A stretch of DNA of 64,000 bases from CAZHCA01 sp964530825 (lineage in GTDB: Bacteria; Bacteroidota; Bacteroidia; Chitinophagales; Saprospiraceae), in NCBI GenBank assembly GCA_964530825.1, contig CAZHCA010000015.1:35413-99412 (forward strand), in the 5' to 3' direction. Of this stretch, positions 1 through 7,523 are shown in pieces. The position numbers and the translations under genes were made by a program. Positions within the stretch are counted from its first letter, which is position 1, and each line of letters opens with the position of its first letter. The notes below the pieces were generated by a model. The model was given only the letters and a program-made list of their open reading frames with translations. It searched no databases and was not told the DNA's origin.

Positions 1-13
1 GAACAGAACAGCC

Positions 14-616
14 TTAGCCTAAGCAGGATCCTACCAGGTGGTAAAAGACCGGTAACAACAGCAGACAATCAGGGAAATGGCTGCTCTCTTCAAAAATCTT
101 GCGCAACTTCCTCAGTGCAATGCGCGTGCGACTTTTCACCGTCCCTAGAGGTATGCGCAGTAACTCGACTACCTCTCGCTGAGTAAACCCGCGGAAATAA
201 AGAAGTTCAATTACTTGCCGGTATTTGAACTCCAGACTATCCACTTCTTTTTTTAGCCCGATGTGGTCAGGTTGTGGGTGGACTGACCAATCGACTAAAT
301 TCGCTGTATTATCTTCTAGCGCTACCCAATGCGCTTTTTTTTTAAATGATTTGGAGCGCGTCTTATCAATAGCAGTATTGCGCGTTATGTTGAGCATCCA
401 GGTAAAAAGACTTCCGCGCGCCGGATCATAGGTAGGACCCGCCTGCCAGACTTTGAGAAATGCTTCCTGCAAAATATCCTGGGCTTCCGTTTCGGATGGA
501 ACAATTTGCAACACAATACCATACAAGACCGATGCATATTGATCATAAAGCACAGCCATGACCTTCTGGTCTTTTTGATGTAAACGATTAACGATATGCT
601 GATCCGGGTGCTTCAT
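14..616 (-). CDS. ECF-type RNA polymerase sigma factor
   Basis: A 200-residue sigma-70-family protein that would direct RNA polymerase to a small stress or envelope regulon. Region 2 is visible at about residues 20-90 (LYDQYASVLYG, then DILQEAFLKVWQ and the FTWMLNITRNTAIDKTR core-binding/-10 helix). Region 4 is at about 125-175 (FKYRQVIELLYFRGFTQREV, then the HTH tail IPLGTVKSRTRIALRKLR). This is the full length of the SigK-like ECF group. In many Bacteroidota such sigma genes sit next to an anti-sigma gene and a fasciclin gene. Here the fasciclin gene diverges on the other strand, and any anti-sigma gene would lie downstream, beyond base 1. That regulatory link is inference. Confidence 0.93.
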   Translation of the reverse strand: MKHPDQHIVNRLHQKDQKVMAVLYDQYASVLYGIVLQIVPSETEAQDILQEAFLKVWQAGPTYDPARGSLFTWMLNITRNTAIDKTRSKSFKKKAHWVALEDNTANLVDWSVHPQPDHIGLKKEVDSLEFKYRQVIELLYFRGFTQREVVELLRIPLGTVKSRTRIALRKLRKIFEESSHFPDCLLLLPVFYHLVGSCLG

Positions 617-792
617 GCCGTAGTGTAGACTTCGGACTTTTCTTTAGATAGACGTATGCACTCTCTTACTGTTTCAGCTATGGATAACAATGGTTGGTGG
701 ATAATGTTCTTGTAGAATTTTTTTCTATCCGTGATCCACCTGGCCATACCTTTCGTAAGTATAGGCGAATTAAATAAACCAAATCTGTTATT

Positions 793-1305
793 ATGAAGCG
801 TGTAATCCTAATTGCAAGTATGCTTATGGGACTTGTAGTATTCAATCTGCAAGCACAAGACAAATCCATTGTACAGTTGGCCGTAGGATCGGAAGATCAT
901 ACCACCCTGGTATCGGCCCTCAAGGCCGCCGATCTGGTATCGGCACTACAGGGTGACGGTCCCTTCACGGTTTTTGCACCAACAAATGCCGCATTCGAGG
1001 CTCTTCCTGATGGCACCTTGGATATGCTGTTGAAGCCCGAAAATAAGGGGAAACTGGCCAGCATTCTGAAATACCATGTAGTGTCCGGAGAGCTGAATGC
1101 CGAAGCGGTGGTTAGCGCCATCAAGTCGGGCTATGGTAAGGCCAAGGTAGAAACCCTGGAAGGTGGTTCCCTGACGGTAAAGATGGATGGTGAAAACGTT
1201 GTACTGATGGATGAAAATGGTGGAAAAGCCACTGTTGTCCAAACCGATCTTATGGGCAAAAATGGTGTCATTCACGTAATCGATAGCGTGGTGCTACCGA
1301 AGTAA
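793..1305 (+). CDS. Secreted fasciclin (FAS1) domain protein
   Basis: A 170-residue exported protein with one FAS1 domain. Residues 1-21 form a signal peptide ending in LQAQ. The domain then shows the typical FAS1 blocks: SALKAADLVSALQGDGPFTVFAPTNAAFEALP (H1 region) near residues 40-70, the LKYHVVSGEL block near 95-105, and the closing GVIHVIDSVVLP motif near 158-169. FAS1 domains mediate adhesion or protein contacts at the cell surface; no enzymatic role is expected. The gene stands alone and diverges from the ECF sigma gene, which may regulate it. An imperfect hairpin with a T run follows around 1326-1365. Confidence 0.92.
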   Translation: MKRVILIASMLMGLVVFNLQAQDKSIVQLAVGSEDHTTLVSALKAADLVSALQGDGPFTVFAPTNAAFEALPDGTLDMLLKPENKGKLASILKYHVVSGELNAEAVVSAIKSGYGKAKVETLEGGSLTVKMDGENVVLMDENGGKATVVQTDLMGKNGVIHVIDSVVLPK

Positions 1306-1791
1306 ACATTTGAGTAATCATCCTGAAAACGTTGGTTGGGGGTCAGACTCCGGTCAGCGTTTTTTTATTGGCCATTGTGCTCTTTGGGATTTTCTCGTTC
1401 TTTGGGGAAAAAATCCCGCATGATGGTTTCTTTATTTAAAAAGACAGTTCCGGCGAACAGAATGAAAAGGAGAACTAAATCAGCTTCCATAACGCTTGTG
1501 GTCTTGAAATGACAAAAAACAAGTGAGGGATCTTAAACGAGGATTTTTAAGAAGGAAGGGGTAGGTAGGTTGAGTTGGCGTTTTGCCAACGCTGTAATCG
1601 TTCGATAACGAAAATAAAGAATTTTTAGCTAAGAAGCGTATGTTAAACGCTAAATTACCGGACCGTCAAGTTGATCAGCTTCCAACTTTCCCAGTCTTTT
1701 AAGCGTAATGTATAAATAACAGAATAGTCTTTGTATTCCAGGTCTTAAGCCGGGTGAAGAACAATCGCCATTTTTCATAAAGCACATAACC
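1306..1791. other. Intergenic region with three small hairpins
   Basis: This 486-bp gap has no convincing gene on either strand. Its left end holds the probable fasciclin terminator. Near the middle, three short hairpins lie in a row: GTTGGC/GCCAAC (1574-1590, 5-nt loop), TCGTT/AACGA (1598-1611) and AGCGT/ACGCT (1635-1651). They could be part of a kdsA leader or a small RNA. No clear TAnnTTTG box or terminator brackets them, so no RNA gene is called. Confidence 0.35.
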
Positions 1792-2628
1792 ATGCAAAAT
1801 ATATGGGCCGGCCTACCACGCATCAAGCACCGAGACAGCGACCACTTTTTTCTGATTGCCGGGCCTTGCGCCATCGAAAGCAAAGATATGGCCCTGGAAA
1901 TCGCCGAACGCATCCGTGATATTTGCGACCGGCTACGCGTTCCCTATATCTTTAAGGGCTCGTACCGGAAAGCCAATCGTTCACGCCTAGATTCCTTCAC
2001 TGGCATCGGCGATACCGAAGCATTAGAAATCCTGGGTAAGGTAGGCCAGACCTACGATCTACCGGTAACTACTGATATTCACAGCGATCCGGAAGCTGCT
2101 ATGGCGGCTGAATTTGTGGACGTCCTTCAGATCCCCGCTTTTTTGTGCCGACAAACCAGTCTGCTTGTCGCGGCTGCCCAAACCGGAAAGGTCGTCAATG
2201 TAAAAAAAGGTCAGTTCATGTCGGCCGACGCGATGCGTTTTGCGGTGGAAAAGATCCGGCAATCCGGCAATGAGCGGGTCTGGCTCACGGAACGCGGCAA
2301 CACTTTCGGCTATCAGGATCTGATTGTAGATTTTCGCGGAATTCCGCAGATGCAATCCTTCGGCGTGCCGGCGGTCCTGGATTGTACCCATTCCCTGCAG
2401 CAGCCCAATCAGGCATCGGGCGTAACCGGCGGCCGGCCGGTGCTGATCGAGACCATTGCCCGAGCGGGTGTGGCGGTAGGCGTCGACGGTTTATTCATTG
2501 AAACCCACCCCCGGCCCGAACAAGCCAAGTCCGACGGTGCTAATATGCTGCCACTCGATCGGCTCGAAGGCCTTCTGGAACGCTTGCTGGCAATCCGGCA
2601 GGCAATTAGTCAACCACAATATTTGTAA
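1792..2628 (+). CDS. kdsA: 3-deoxy-8-phosphooctulonate synthase (KDO-8-P synthase)
   Basis: Condenses phosphoenolpyruvate with arabinose-5-phosphate to give KDO-8-phosphate, the first committed step to the KDO sugar of lipopolysaccharide; cytoplasmic. At 278 residues it has normal length. The barrel shows the family blocks IAGPCAIES (22-30), FKGSYRKANRSR, TTDIHSDPEA, LQIPAFLCRQTSLL, NVKKGQFMS, ERGNTFGY and DCTHSLQQP. Cys26 in the IAGPC motif is the residue that distinguishes the metal-dependent class from the metal-independent E. coli type, which has Asn there. A metal-dependent enzyme is therefore predicted. It is first in a co-directional run with the next three genes; the stop is only 6 bp from the next start. 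Confidence 0.96.
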   Translation: MQNIWAGLPRIKHRDSDHFFLIAGPCAIESKDMALEIAERIRDICDRLRVPYIFKGSYRKANRSRLDSFTGIGDTEALEILGKVGQTYDLPVTTDIHSDPEAAMAAEFVDVLQIPAFLCRQTSLLVAAAQTGKVVNVKKGQFMSADAMRFAVEKIRQSGNERVWLTERGNTFGYQDLIVDFRGIPQMQSFGVPAVLDCTHSLQQPNQASGVTGGRPVLIETIARAGVAVGVDGLFIETHPRPEQAKSDGANMLPLDRLEGLLERLLAIRQAISQPQYL

Positions 2629-2634
2629 TCACGC

Positions 2635-3099
2635 ATGCACTATATCTGGCTGTTTATGCTGGTTTTTGTCCTTTGGGGGACGACGCTGCAAGGGCAGTTT
2701 CGCAAAACCCTACACCAGGCTTACGGATTGGATTCTATTCTGCATATCCAGTTATCGCTGGCTAGCGGCTACAAGGCGGTCTACTGGCCAGGCAACCAAT
2801 TGTTAGCCGAAACGAAGGTGCAGCTCAGCAATGCCTCTCAAGGGATACTGGATCATTTTGTGGAACAGGGCCGTTACGCCATCGAAGCCGACACCAACGA
2901 GTATACCCTGCGCCTTTTCCCAAAAGATACATTGCGACCCTCCATTAAATCAAAGCGTGGCGTTGCGGAGGAAATTATTGATATCAAGCTATATCTACCC
3001 GAGCAGTTCAAACCCAATTCCGATAGCACTCTGTGGGCGCGCGAAGCATCGGCCATGCCTCCTGCTATCGATACGACGGACAACGGGCAGCAGCCTTAA
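2635..3099 (+). CDS. Hypothetical secreted protein
   Basis: A 154-residue protein I do not recognise. Residues 1-20 (MHYIWLFMLVFVLWGTTLQG) form a signal peptide, so the mature protein should be periplasmic or outer-membrane associated. The remainder is polar with short predicted strands (DSILHIQLSLASGYKAVYW; EIIDIKLYLPEQF) and no membrane segment or enzymatic motif. It starts 6 bp after the kdsA stop and ends 16 bp before the next gene, so it is probably translated from the same message. The tight spacing is the only functional clue, and conservation beyond close relatives is unknown. Confidence 0.7.
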   Translation: MHYIWLFMLVFVLWGTTLQGQFRKTLHQAYGLDSILHIQLSLASGYKAVYWPGNQLLAETKVQLSNASQGILDHFVEQGRYAIEADTNEYTLRLFPKDTLRPSIKSKRGVAEEIIDIKLYLPEQFKPNSDSTLWAREASAMPPAIDTTDNGQQP

Positions 3100-3115
3100 T
3101 AATCGTTTTGATCGC

Positions 3116-4678
3116 GTGGAGAAAGCAGTAGACATAAAACTGAAGCCTTCAGAAGCGGCCCAAGCCGAGCGAATTGAGGCCGCCGCAATTGCGGCAGCCC
3201 AGATTCCGCACAATCGCGTTACTGCCGTTCGCACCCTTCGGCGTTCTATCGATGCTCGTGGGCGTAATCCGGTAGTGCGCTTGCGCGTGGCTGTTTTTGC
3301 CGACCAGGAACCGGCGGCCGAACCAGCCATGCTGAGCCAGTTGCAACCTGTGCACGATCGGCCGTCTGTACTTATCATCGGTGCCGGTCCGGCCGGCTAC
3401 TTTGCTGCGCTTGAGCTGATCGAATTGGGCCTGCGCCCAGTCATCTTCGACCGTGGCAAAGATGTGCGTGCCCGCAGGCGGGACTTACGTGCTATCCAGC
3501 AGTTTGGCGAGGTCAACCCACACTCCAACTACTGTTTTGGAGAGGGTGGTGCTGGGACCTATTCCGACGGAAAACTTTACACGCGCTCACACAAGCGCGG
3601 TAATATTGAAAAAGTACTGCGCCTGCTGGTCGAACACGGCGCCCAATCTGATATCCTAATCGATGCCCATCCCCACATCGGATCGAATAAGTTGCCGAAA
3701 GTAGTAGCTAATATCCGCGAAACCATTCTACACTACGGAGGAGAAATTTTTTTCGAGCACCTTCTCACCGATTTCCTATGGGAAGACGGTCATCTTAAGG
3801 GTGTTGTCATCAATGGTGAGCAAGCCTACCGGTCGAGCGCTGTGATTCTTGCTACTGGCCATTCGAGCCGGGATGTTTATGACCTTCTGTACCGCAGCGG
3901 CATACGATTGGAGGCCAAGCCATTTGCGTTGGGCGTTCGCATCGAGCACCCCCAAGCTCTGATCGACGAGATTCAGTACGGTCAGCGCCCGCGCGAGCCA
4001 GACCTTCCGGCATCTAGCTACAAATTGGTCACACAAGTCGATGGGTGTGGGGTATACTCCTTTTGCATGTGTCCAGGCGGATTAGTAGTGCCGGCAGCCA
4101 CGGCTCCCGGAGAGATAGTCTTGAACGGCATGTCGATGTCGCGGCGCGATTCCGCCTTCGCTAATTCGGGCACGGTCGTAGCGGTAACGGAAGAAGATCT
4201 GCTGCCCTTCCGGCAGCATGGTGTTTTTGCCGGACTGGCCTTCCAGCGATCAGTTGAGCGGGCCATGTTTGCTTTTGGGGAGGGCGGGCAGCAGGCGCCG
4301 GCGCAACGGCTACCCGATTTCGTCAAGGGTAAGTTGTCGGCCGACCTACCAACGAGCTCTTATATTCCCGGACTGTTGACTGCTCCGCTCCACGAATTGT
4401 TACCGCATCTGGTTTATCAGCGTTTGCAGCGTGCCGTGCAGGACTTTGGCCGGAAAATGAAAGGTTATTACACTTCAGAAGCTAACGTAATTGCCACTGA
4501 AAGTAGAACAAGCGCACCTTTGCGAATCCCGCGTGACCCGCATACCTTTATGCATCCCGAAACGGCCGGCTTATTCCCGGCAGGCGAAGGCGGCGGCTAT
4601 GCCGGCGGAATCGTTTCCGCAGCGATGGACGGGCAGAAAGTCGCCCGTGCGGTCAAGCACTTTGTGCTGGCCGGATAG
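3116..4678 (+). CDS. FAD-dependent dehydrogenase (COG2509-type)
   Basis: A 520-residue flavoprotein oxidoreductase of the uncharacterised COG2509 type. An N-terminal ~75-residue alpha/beta domain (DIKLKPSEAA...) precedes a dinucleotide-binding fold with GAGPAG at residues 89-94. The family block FGEGGAGTYSDGKLYTR follows, and the second FAD contact GEGGGYAGGIVSAA lies near the C-terminus. I chose the GTG at 3116, 16 bp after the upstream stop. An in-frame ATG at 2831 lies inside the preceding secreted-protein gene and would add 95 residues of unrelated shadow sequence. From the GTG the length matches the family. The substrate is unknown. It sits in the kdsA run, followed by a DoxX gene. Confidence 0.88.
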   Translation: MEKAVDIKLKPSEAAQAERIEAAAIAAAQIPHNRVTAVRTLRRSIDARGRNPVVRLRVAVFADQEPAAEPAMLSQLQPVHDRPSVLIIGAGPAGYFAALELIELGLRPVIFDRGKDVRARRRDLRAIQQFGEVNPHSNYCFGEGGAGTYSDGKLYTRSHKRGNIEKVLRLLVEHGAQSDILIDAHPHIGSNKLPKVVANIRETILHYGGEIFFEHLLTDFLWEDGHLKGVVINGEQAYRSSAVILATGHSSRDVYDLLYRSGIRLEAKPFALGVRIEHPQALIDEIQYGQRPREPDLPASSYKLVTQVDGCGVYSFCMCPGGLVVPAATAPGEIVLNGMSMSRRDSAFANSGTVVAVTEEDLLPFRQHGVFAGLAFQRSVERAMFAFGEGGQQAPAQRLPDFVKGKLSADLPTSSYIPGLLTAPLHELLPHLVYQRLQRAVQDFGRKMKGYYTSEANVIATESRTSAPLRIPRDPHTFMHPETAGLFPAGEGGGYAGGIVSAAMDGQKVARAVKHFVLAG

Positions 4679-4721
4679 CACTGCCGGCCTCTGGAATTAA
4701 TCGAATTGCTAACCTTCTTCC

Positions 4722-5141
4722 ATGAAAGACATCCTTGATTTAGTTGGACGCATTTTGCTGGCTATCATTTTCTTTTTCGAGGCTTATGACTCGATTATTC
4801 ATTACGAGCAGACCAAAATTTCGATGGCATCCTATGGTCTTACCTGGCGGCAGGATTTGCTGTTGGGCGGAGCTATTTTCGTACTGGTACTAGGTGCGAC
4901 CCTAATCTTACTCGGCTATCGGGCTGCCCTGGGCGCGCTAATGCTGTTGCTGTACTGGCTGCCCTTCAGTTTTATTGTCTATAGTTTCTGGAACGACCCA
5001 TTCGACATCAAAAGAGAAGTGTCTATTCTTTTTATGAAGAACATGGCCATCGCCGGTGGACTGTTGTTGGTTTGGGCGCACGGCAGTGGCAAGTACAGTG
5101 TGCGTCGGTTGTTAGCCACCTACCGGGTGCGAGGCACCTAG
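4722..5141 (+). CDS. DoxX family membrane protein
   Basis: A 139-residue integral membrane protein with four predicted helices (about 5-25, 46-66, 68-92 and 105-122), the normal size and topology of the DoxX/DoxD-like family. Members are small inner-membrane proteins, some forming part of quinol-oxidising or thiol-stress complexes, but most are uncharacterised and no catalytic residues can be assigned. It follows the FAD dehydrogenase by 43 bp on the same strand, so a redox partnership is possible but inferred only from position. Confidence 0.82.
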   Translation: MKDILDLVGRILLAIIFFFEAYDSIIHYEQTKISMASYGLTWRQDLLLGGAIFVLVLGATLILLGYRAALGALMLLLYWLPFSFIVYSFWNDPFDIKREVSILFMKNMAIAGGLLLVWAHGSGKYSVRRLLATYRVRGT

Positions 5142-5212
5142 GTTCCTTGGGGTGATCCTTCCATGAAATCGTTAGGGGTGGCAAATGCTGCTCTGCGCAA
5201 ATCCGAAAGCCC

Positions 5213-6112
5213 CTAGTGCAAATGCGTGCCGCAGTATTTGCAGTACACAGCGTCATTGTCGTGGTCAACACCCAGGCAATTGTGACAAACCTGCGTGTTG
5301 GCTTTGCTACGCTGGTCGGCGATAAATTCTGCAGATACGATGCCGGTGGGGACCGCAATTACGGCGTACCCTAAAATCATGACAATCGCCGAGAGGAATT
5401 GCCCAAGCGCGGTGACCGGAGTAATGTCTCCGTACCCTACAGTGGTCAGGGTGACGATGGCCCAGTATATACTTTGCGGAATGCTGGAAAACATTTCATT
5501 TTGCTGACCCTCGACCAGGTACATCATCGCACCAATGATGGTCACTAATAGCACGATAAAGGTCAGGAACACAATGATCTTAAGGCGACTCGCCAAAAGG
5601 GCCCGTAAAATGATACGTCCGGCATCGAGATAGCGAACCAGTTTGAAAATCCGAAAAATGCGCATTAAGCGGAGTGCTCGAATGATCAGCAGGTATTGAT
5701 AATGCGGGAAAAAAATGCTGATGTAAGTCGGTAGGATCGCCAACAGATCGACTACTCCGTAAAAGCTGGTGGCGTACCGCCAGGGTCGGTTGACACTGTA
5801 GAGGCGCAATAAGTATTCGATCGTAAACAGAATGGTAAATATCCATTCCAGCGTACGAAATAGGGCACCGTACCGTTCGTGAAGCGTGTCTATACTCTCC
5901 AGCATGACGACGACCACACTCAGCGAAATGGCAATGAATAGAAGAATATCGAATAACCTGCCGGCAGGCGTATCGGCCTCGGTAATGATTTCGTGTACCT
6001 TCTTTTTGAACTTATTTGATCGATCTTTTTGCATAGCCATATGGAAAAAAGCATGCAACCGGATCGGAAGCCCGACCAAGTGGGCGTACTTTCCTACCGT
6101 TGCATAGCCCAT
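5213..6112 (-). CDS. Voltage-gated potassium channel with C-terminal zinc ribbon
   Basis: A 299-residue six-helix Kv-type channel subunit expected to tetramerise in the inner membrane. Helices S1-S3 span about 52-130. S4 carries basic residues at every third position (R145, R148, R151, R154, K157, R160). The pore loop has the potassium selectivity signature TTVGYGD (223-229), followed by S6. Unusually, the cytoplasmic tail ends in a four-cysteine ribbon (C276, C279, C291, C294), which could bind zinc and act in gating or assembly. The start is uncertain: the first ~24 residues look unlike channel N-termini, and translation may begin at M25 or M27 (near 6034-6040). It converges with the DoxX gene and stands alone. 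Confidence 0.9.
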   Translation of the reverse strand: MGYATVGKYAHLVGLPIRLHAFFHMAMQKDRSNKFKKKVHEIITEADTPAGRLFDILLFIAISLSVVVVMLESIDTLHERYGALFRTLEWIFTILFTIEYLLRLYSVNRPWRYATSFYGVVDLLAILPTYISIFFPHYQYLLIIRALRLMRIFRIFKLVRYLDAGRIILRALLASRLKIIVFLTFIVLLVTIIGAMMYLVEGQQNEMFSSIPQSIYWAIVTLTTVGYGDITPVTALGQFLSAIVMILGYAVIAVPTGIVSAEFIADQRSKANTQVCHNCLGVDHDNDAVYCKYCGTHLH

Positions 6113-6199
6113 TATTGTATTTAAATAAGTCAGACAGATTTTCGGTGCTAAAAGCCGTTAAATAAGCCTATATTTATCCATCAAAGTTAAGAACAAAAA

Positions 6200-6970
6200 A
6201 TGGAGCGCGTGATTAAGGCATTAATCGTAGAAGATGAGGAGAAAGGCAGGAATAATCTCCGCAATCTTTTAGATCAACATTGTGATAATGTAGAGTTGAT
6301 TGGAGAAGCCGGCGGCGTTGAGGAAGGCATTCAGCTGTTCCGGAATCTGGAACAAAAACCGGATGTCGCTTTTCTCGATATCAGTTTGCCAGACGGCTTG
6401 GTATTCCAGATGCTCAATCATTTGCGCCCCATAGATTTTGAGATTATCTTTGTCACGGCACACGAAGAGTATGCTGTCAAAGCTTGCGAATACAGTTCGA
6501 TCGGCTACATCCTGAAGCCGATTGATCCCGACGCTTTAAAGGAAGCGATCATGCGAATTCGCCCGCGTTCGGATAATCAGATTGATAAGCGGCTGGAAAT
6601 TTTTTCCAACTACTACAATAACCCGAACGCCTTTACCAAAATGAGCATTTCGGCACTGGACGGGATCTATTTCGTAAACATCCGCGACATCGTTCGCTTT
6701 GAAGCTGAAGACAATTATACCCATATTTATCTGCAAACCGGGGAACGGATTACTGCTTCCAAAACTATCAAGTCTTATGAAGACTTATTAGCCCCGTTCA
6801 ACTTTTACCGCGTACACAAACGCCACGTAATTAACCTCAACTACATGCGCAAGTTCGTCAAGGGCGACGGCGGTTATCTCATCATGGATGACGATATCAA
6901 GATCGAGGTGTCTCGACGTCGCCGCCCGGCCTTTATGGAACAGTTGCGCCGTCTGCAAGAGGGGCTCTAA
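6200..6970 (+). CDS. LytTR-family response regulator
   Basis: A 256-residue two-component regulator. The receiver domain has acidic residues E11, D12 and E13, the phospho-acceptor D60 (FLDISLPDG), T87 and K106 (ILKPID). The C-terminal LytTR DNA-binding domain (about 150-250) has the typical FEAEDNYTHIYL and FYRVHKRHVINLNY blocks. LytTR regulators (AgrA, ComE, BlpR, LytR types) bind direct repeats and are usually paired with HPK10 or LytS-type kinases. The partner is probably the TPR kinase at 7524, with the small GG-peptide gene between them. A near-match -7 box (TATATTTA) lies just upstream. See the finding on this cassette. Confidence 0.95.
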   Translation: MERVIKALIVEDEEKGRNNLRNLLDQHCDNVELIGEAGGVEEGIQLFRNLEQKPDVAFLDISLPDGLVFQMLNHLRPIDFEIIFVTAHEEYAVKACEYSSIGYILKPIDPDALKEAIMRIRPRSDNQIDKRLEIFSNYYNNPNAFTKMSISALDGIYFVNIRDIVRFEAEDNYTHIYLQTGERITASKTIKSYEDLLAPFNFYRVHKRHVINLNYMRKFVKGDGGYLIMDDDIKIEVSRRRRPAFMEQLRRLQEGL

Positions 6971-7019
6971 TTGACCGCGGGTACCTTTAGTTATTAATTA
7001 GCCGATGAAAACTAAGCGC

Positions 7020-7050
7020 TTTGGAACCTTCGTTGCAAAGTGTACATTTG
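7020..7050 (+). promoter_or_regulatory. Bacteroidota promoter for the GG-peptide gene
   Basis: A consensus Bacteroidota sigma-A promoter: -33 TTTG at 7020-7023 and -7 TACATTTG at 7043-7050, separated by 19 nt. Transcription should begin near 7056, giving a leader of about 105 nt before the ATG at 7162. The -33 box lies in a short inverted repeat, CTTTG...CAAAG (12-nt spacer), which could be an operator. The promoter shows that the small peptide has its own transcription unit. Confidence 0.7.
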
Positions 7051-7161
7051 TAATTCGACGAATTTTCCTAAATTCACTTGGATCATGGAGACTATTTACC
7101 CTATTATTTCCGAAAACCGATTTTATAACGTTTGTCCCATGCCGACCAAAAACCACTAACT

Positions 7162-7311
7162 ATGGGAAAATCAAAGAAAAAGTTAGATGATCTTAAAAAA
7201 GAAAAAGATCTGAAAAAGATTAAGCCGGTGGACATGAAAAAGATCATCGGCGGTAAAAAATCTAAAAAGCGCAAAGCTAACAACGGCTGCGGAGGAATTC
7301 TCCCTCAGTAA
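7162..7311 (+). CDS. Small basic peptide with double-glycine leader
   Basis: A 49-residue gene between a LytTR regulator and a LytS-type kinase. Residues 1-31 form a charged amphipathic leader (LDDLKKEKDLKKIKPVDM, then KKIIGG), which resembles double-glycine leaders cleaved by C39-peptidase ABC exporters. Cleavage after G31 would release an 18-residue core that is very basic at first (KKSKKRKANN) and ends GCGGILPQ, with one cysteine (C43). Similar leaders occur on Bacteroidota RiPP or bacteriocin-like precursors. A consensus promoter (7020-7050) precedes it. No exporter or modifying enzyme lies in the window, so processing is inferred. The alternative is a small nucleic-acid-binding basic peptide. 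The frame and promoter are seen directly; the signalling role is inference. Confidence 0.62.
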   Translation: MGKSKKKLDDLKKEKDLKKIKPVDMKKIIGGKKSKKRKANNGCGGILPQ

Positions 7312-7523
7312 GGAGATGCTTCTGGCCATGATGTCACTATTTTCCCCAGTTTTGTTTTGATTCGGTATGAATGATTAGCCTCCCTTTACGAGATCGGGCC
7401 CAGGAAACATCCCGCAGCTCGTATCGTACTTACTAATAAGCACTATGAGTCACGTTTGATGGGCTGTCTGCTCCGCAGGAGGGATAGTACTGCTTATTCT
7501 GGAACCTTGACTGCTGCTATGTC

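Noticed and set aside
7005..7190. Open frame of 61 codons upstream of the GG-peptide gene
   Set aside because: It spans the consensus promoter and overlaps the peptide start in another frame; no similarity pattern or ribosome-binding signal is seen.
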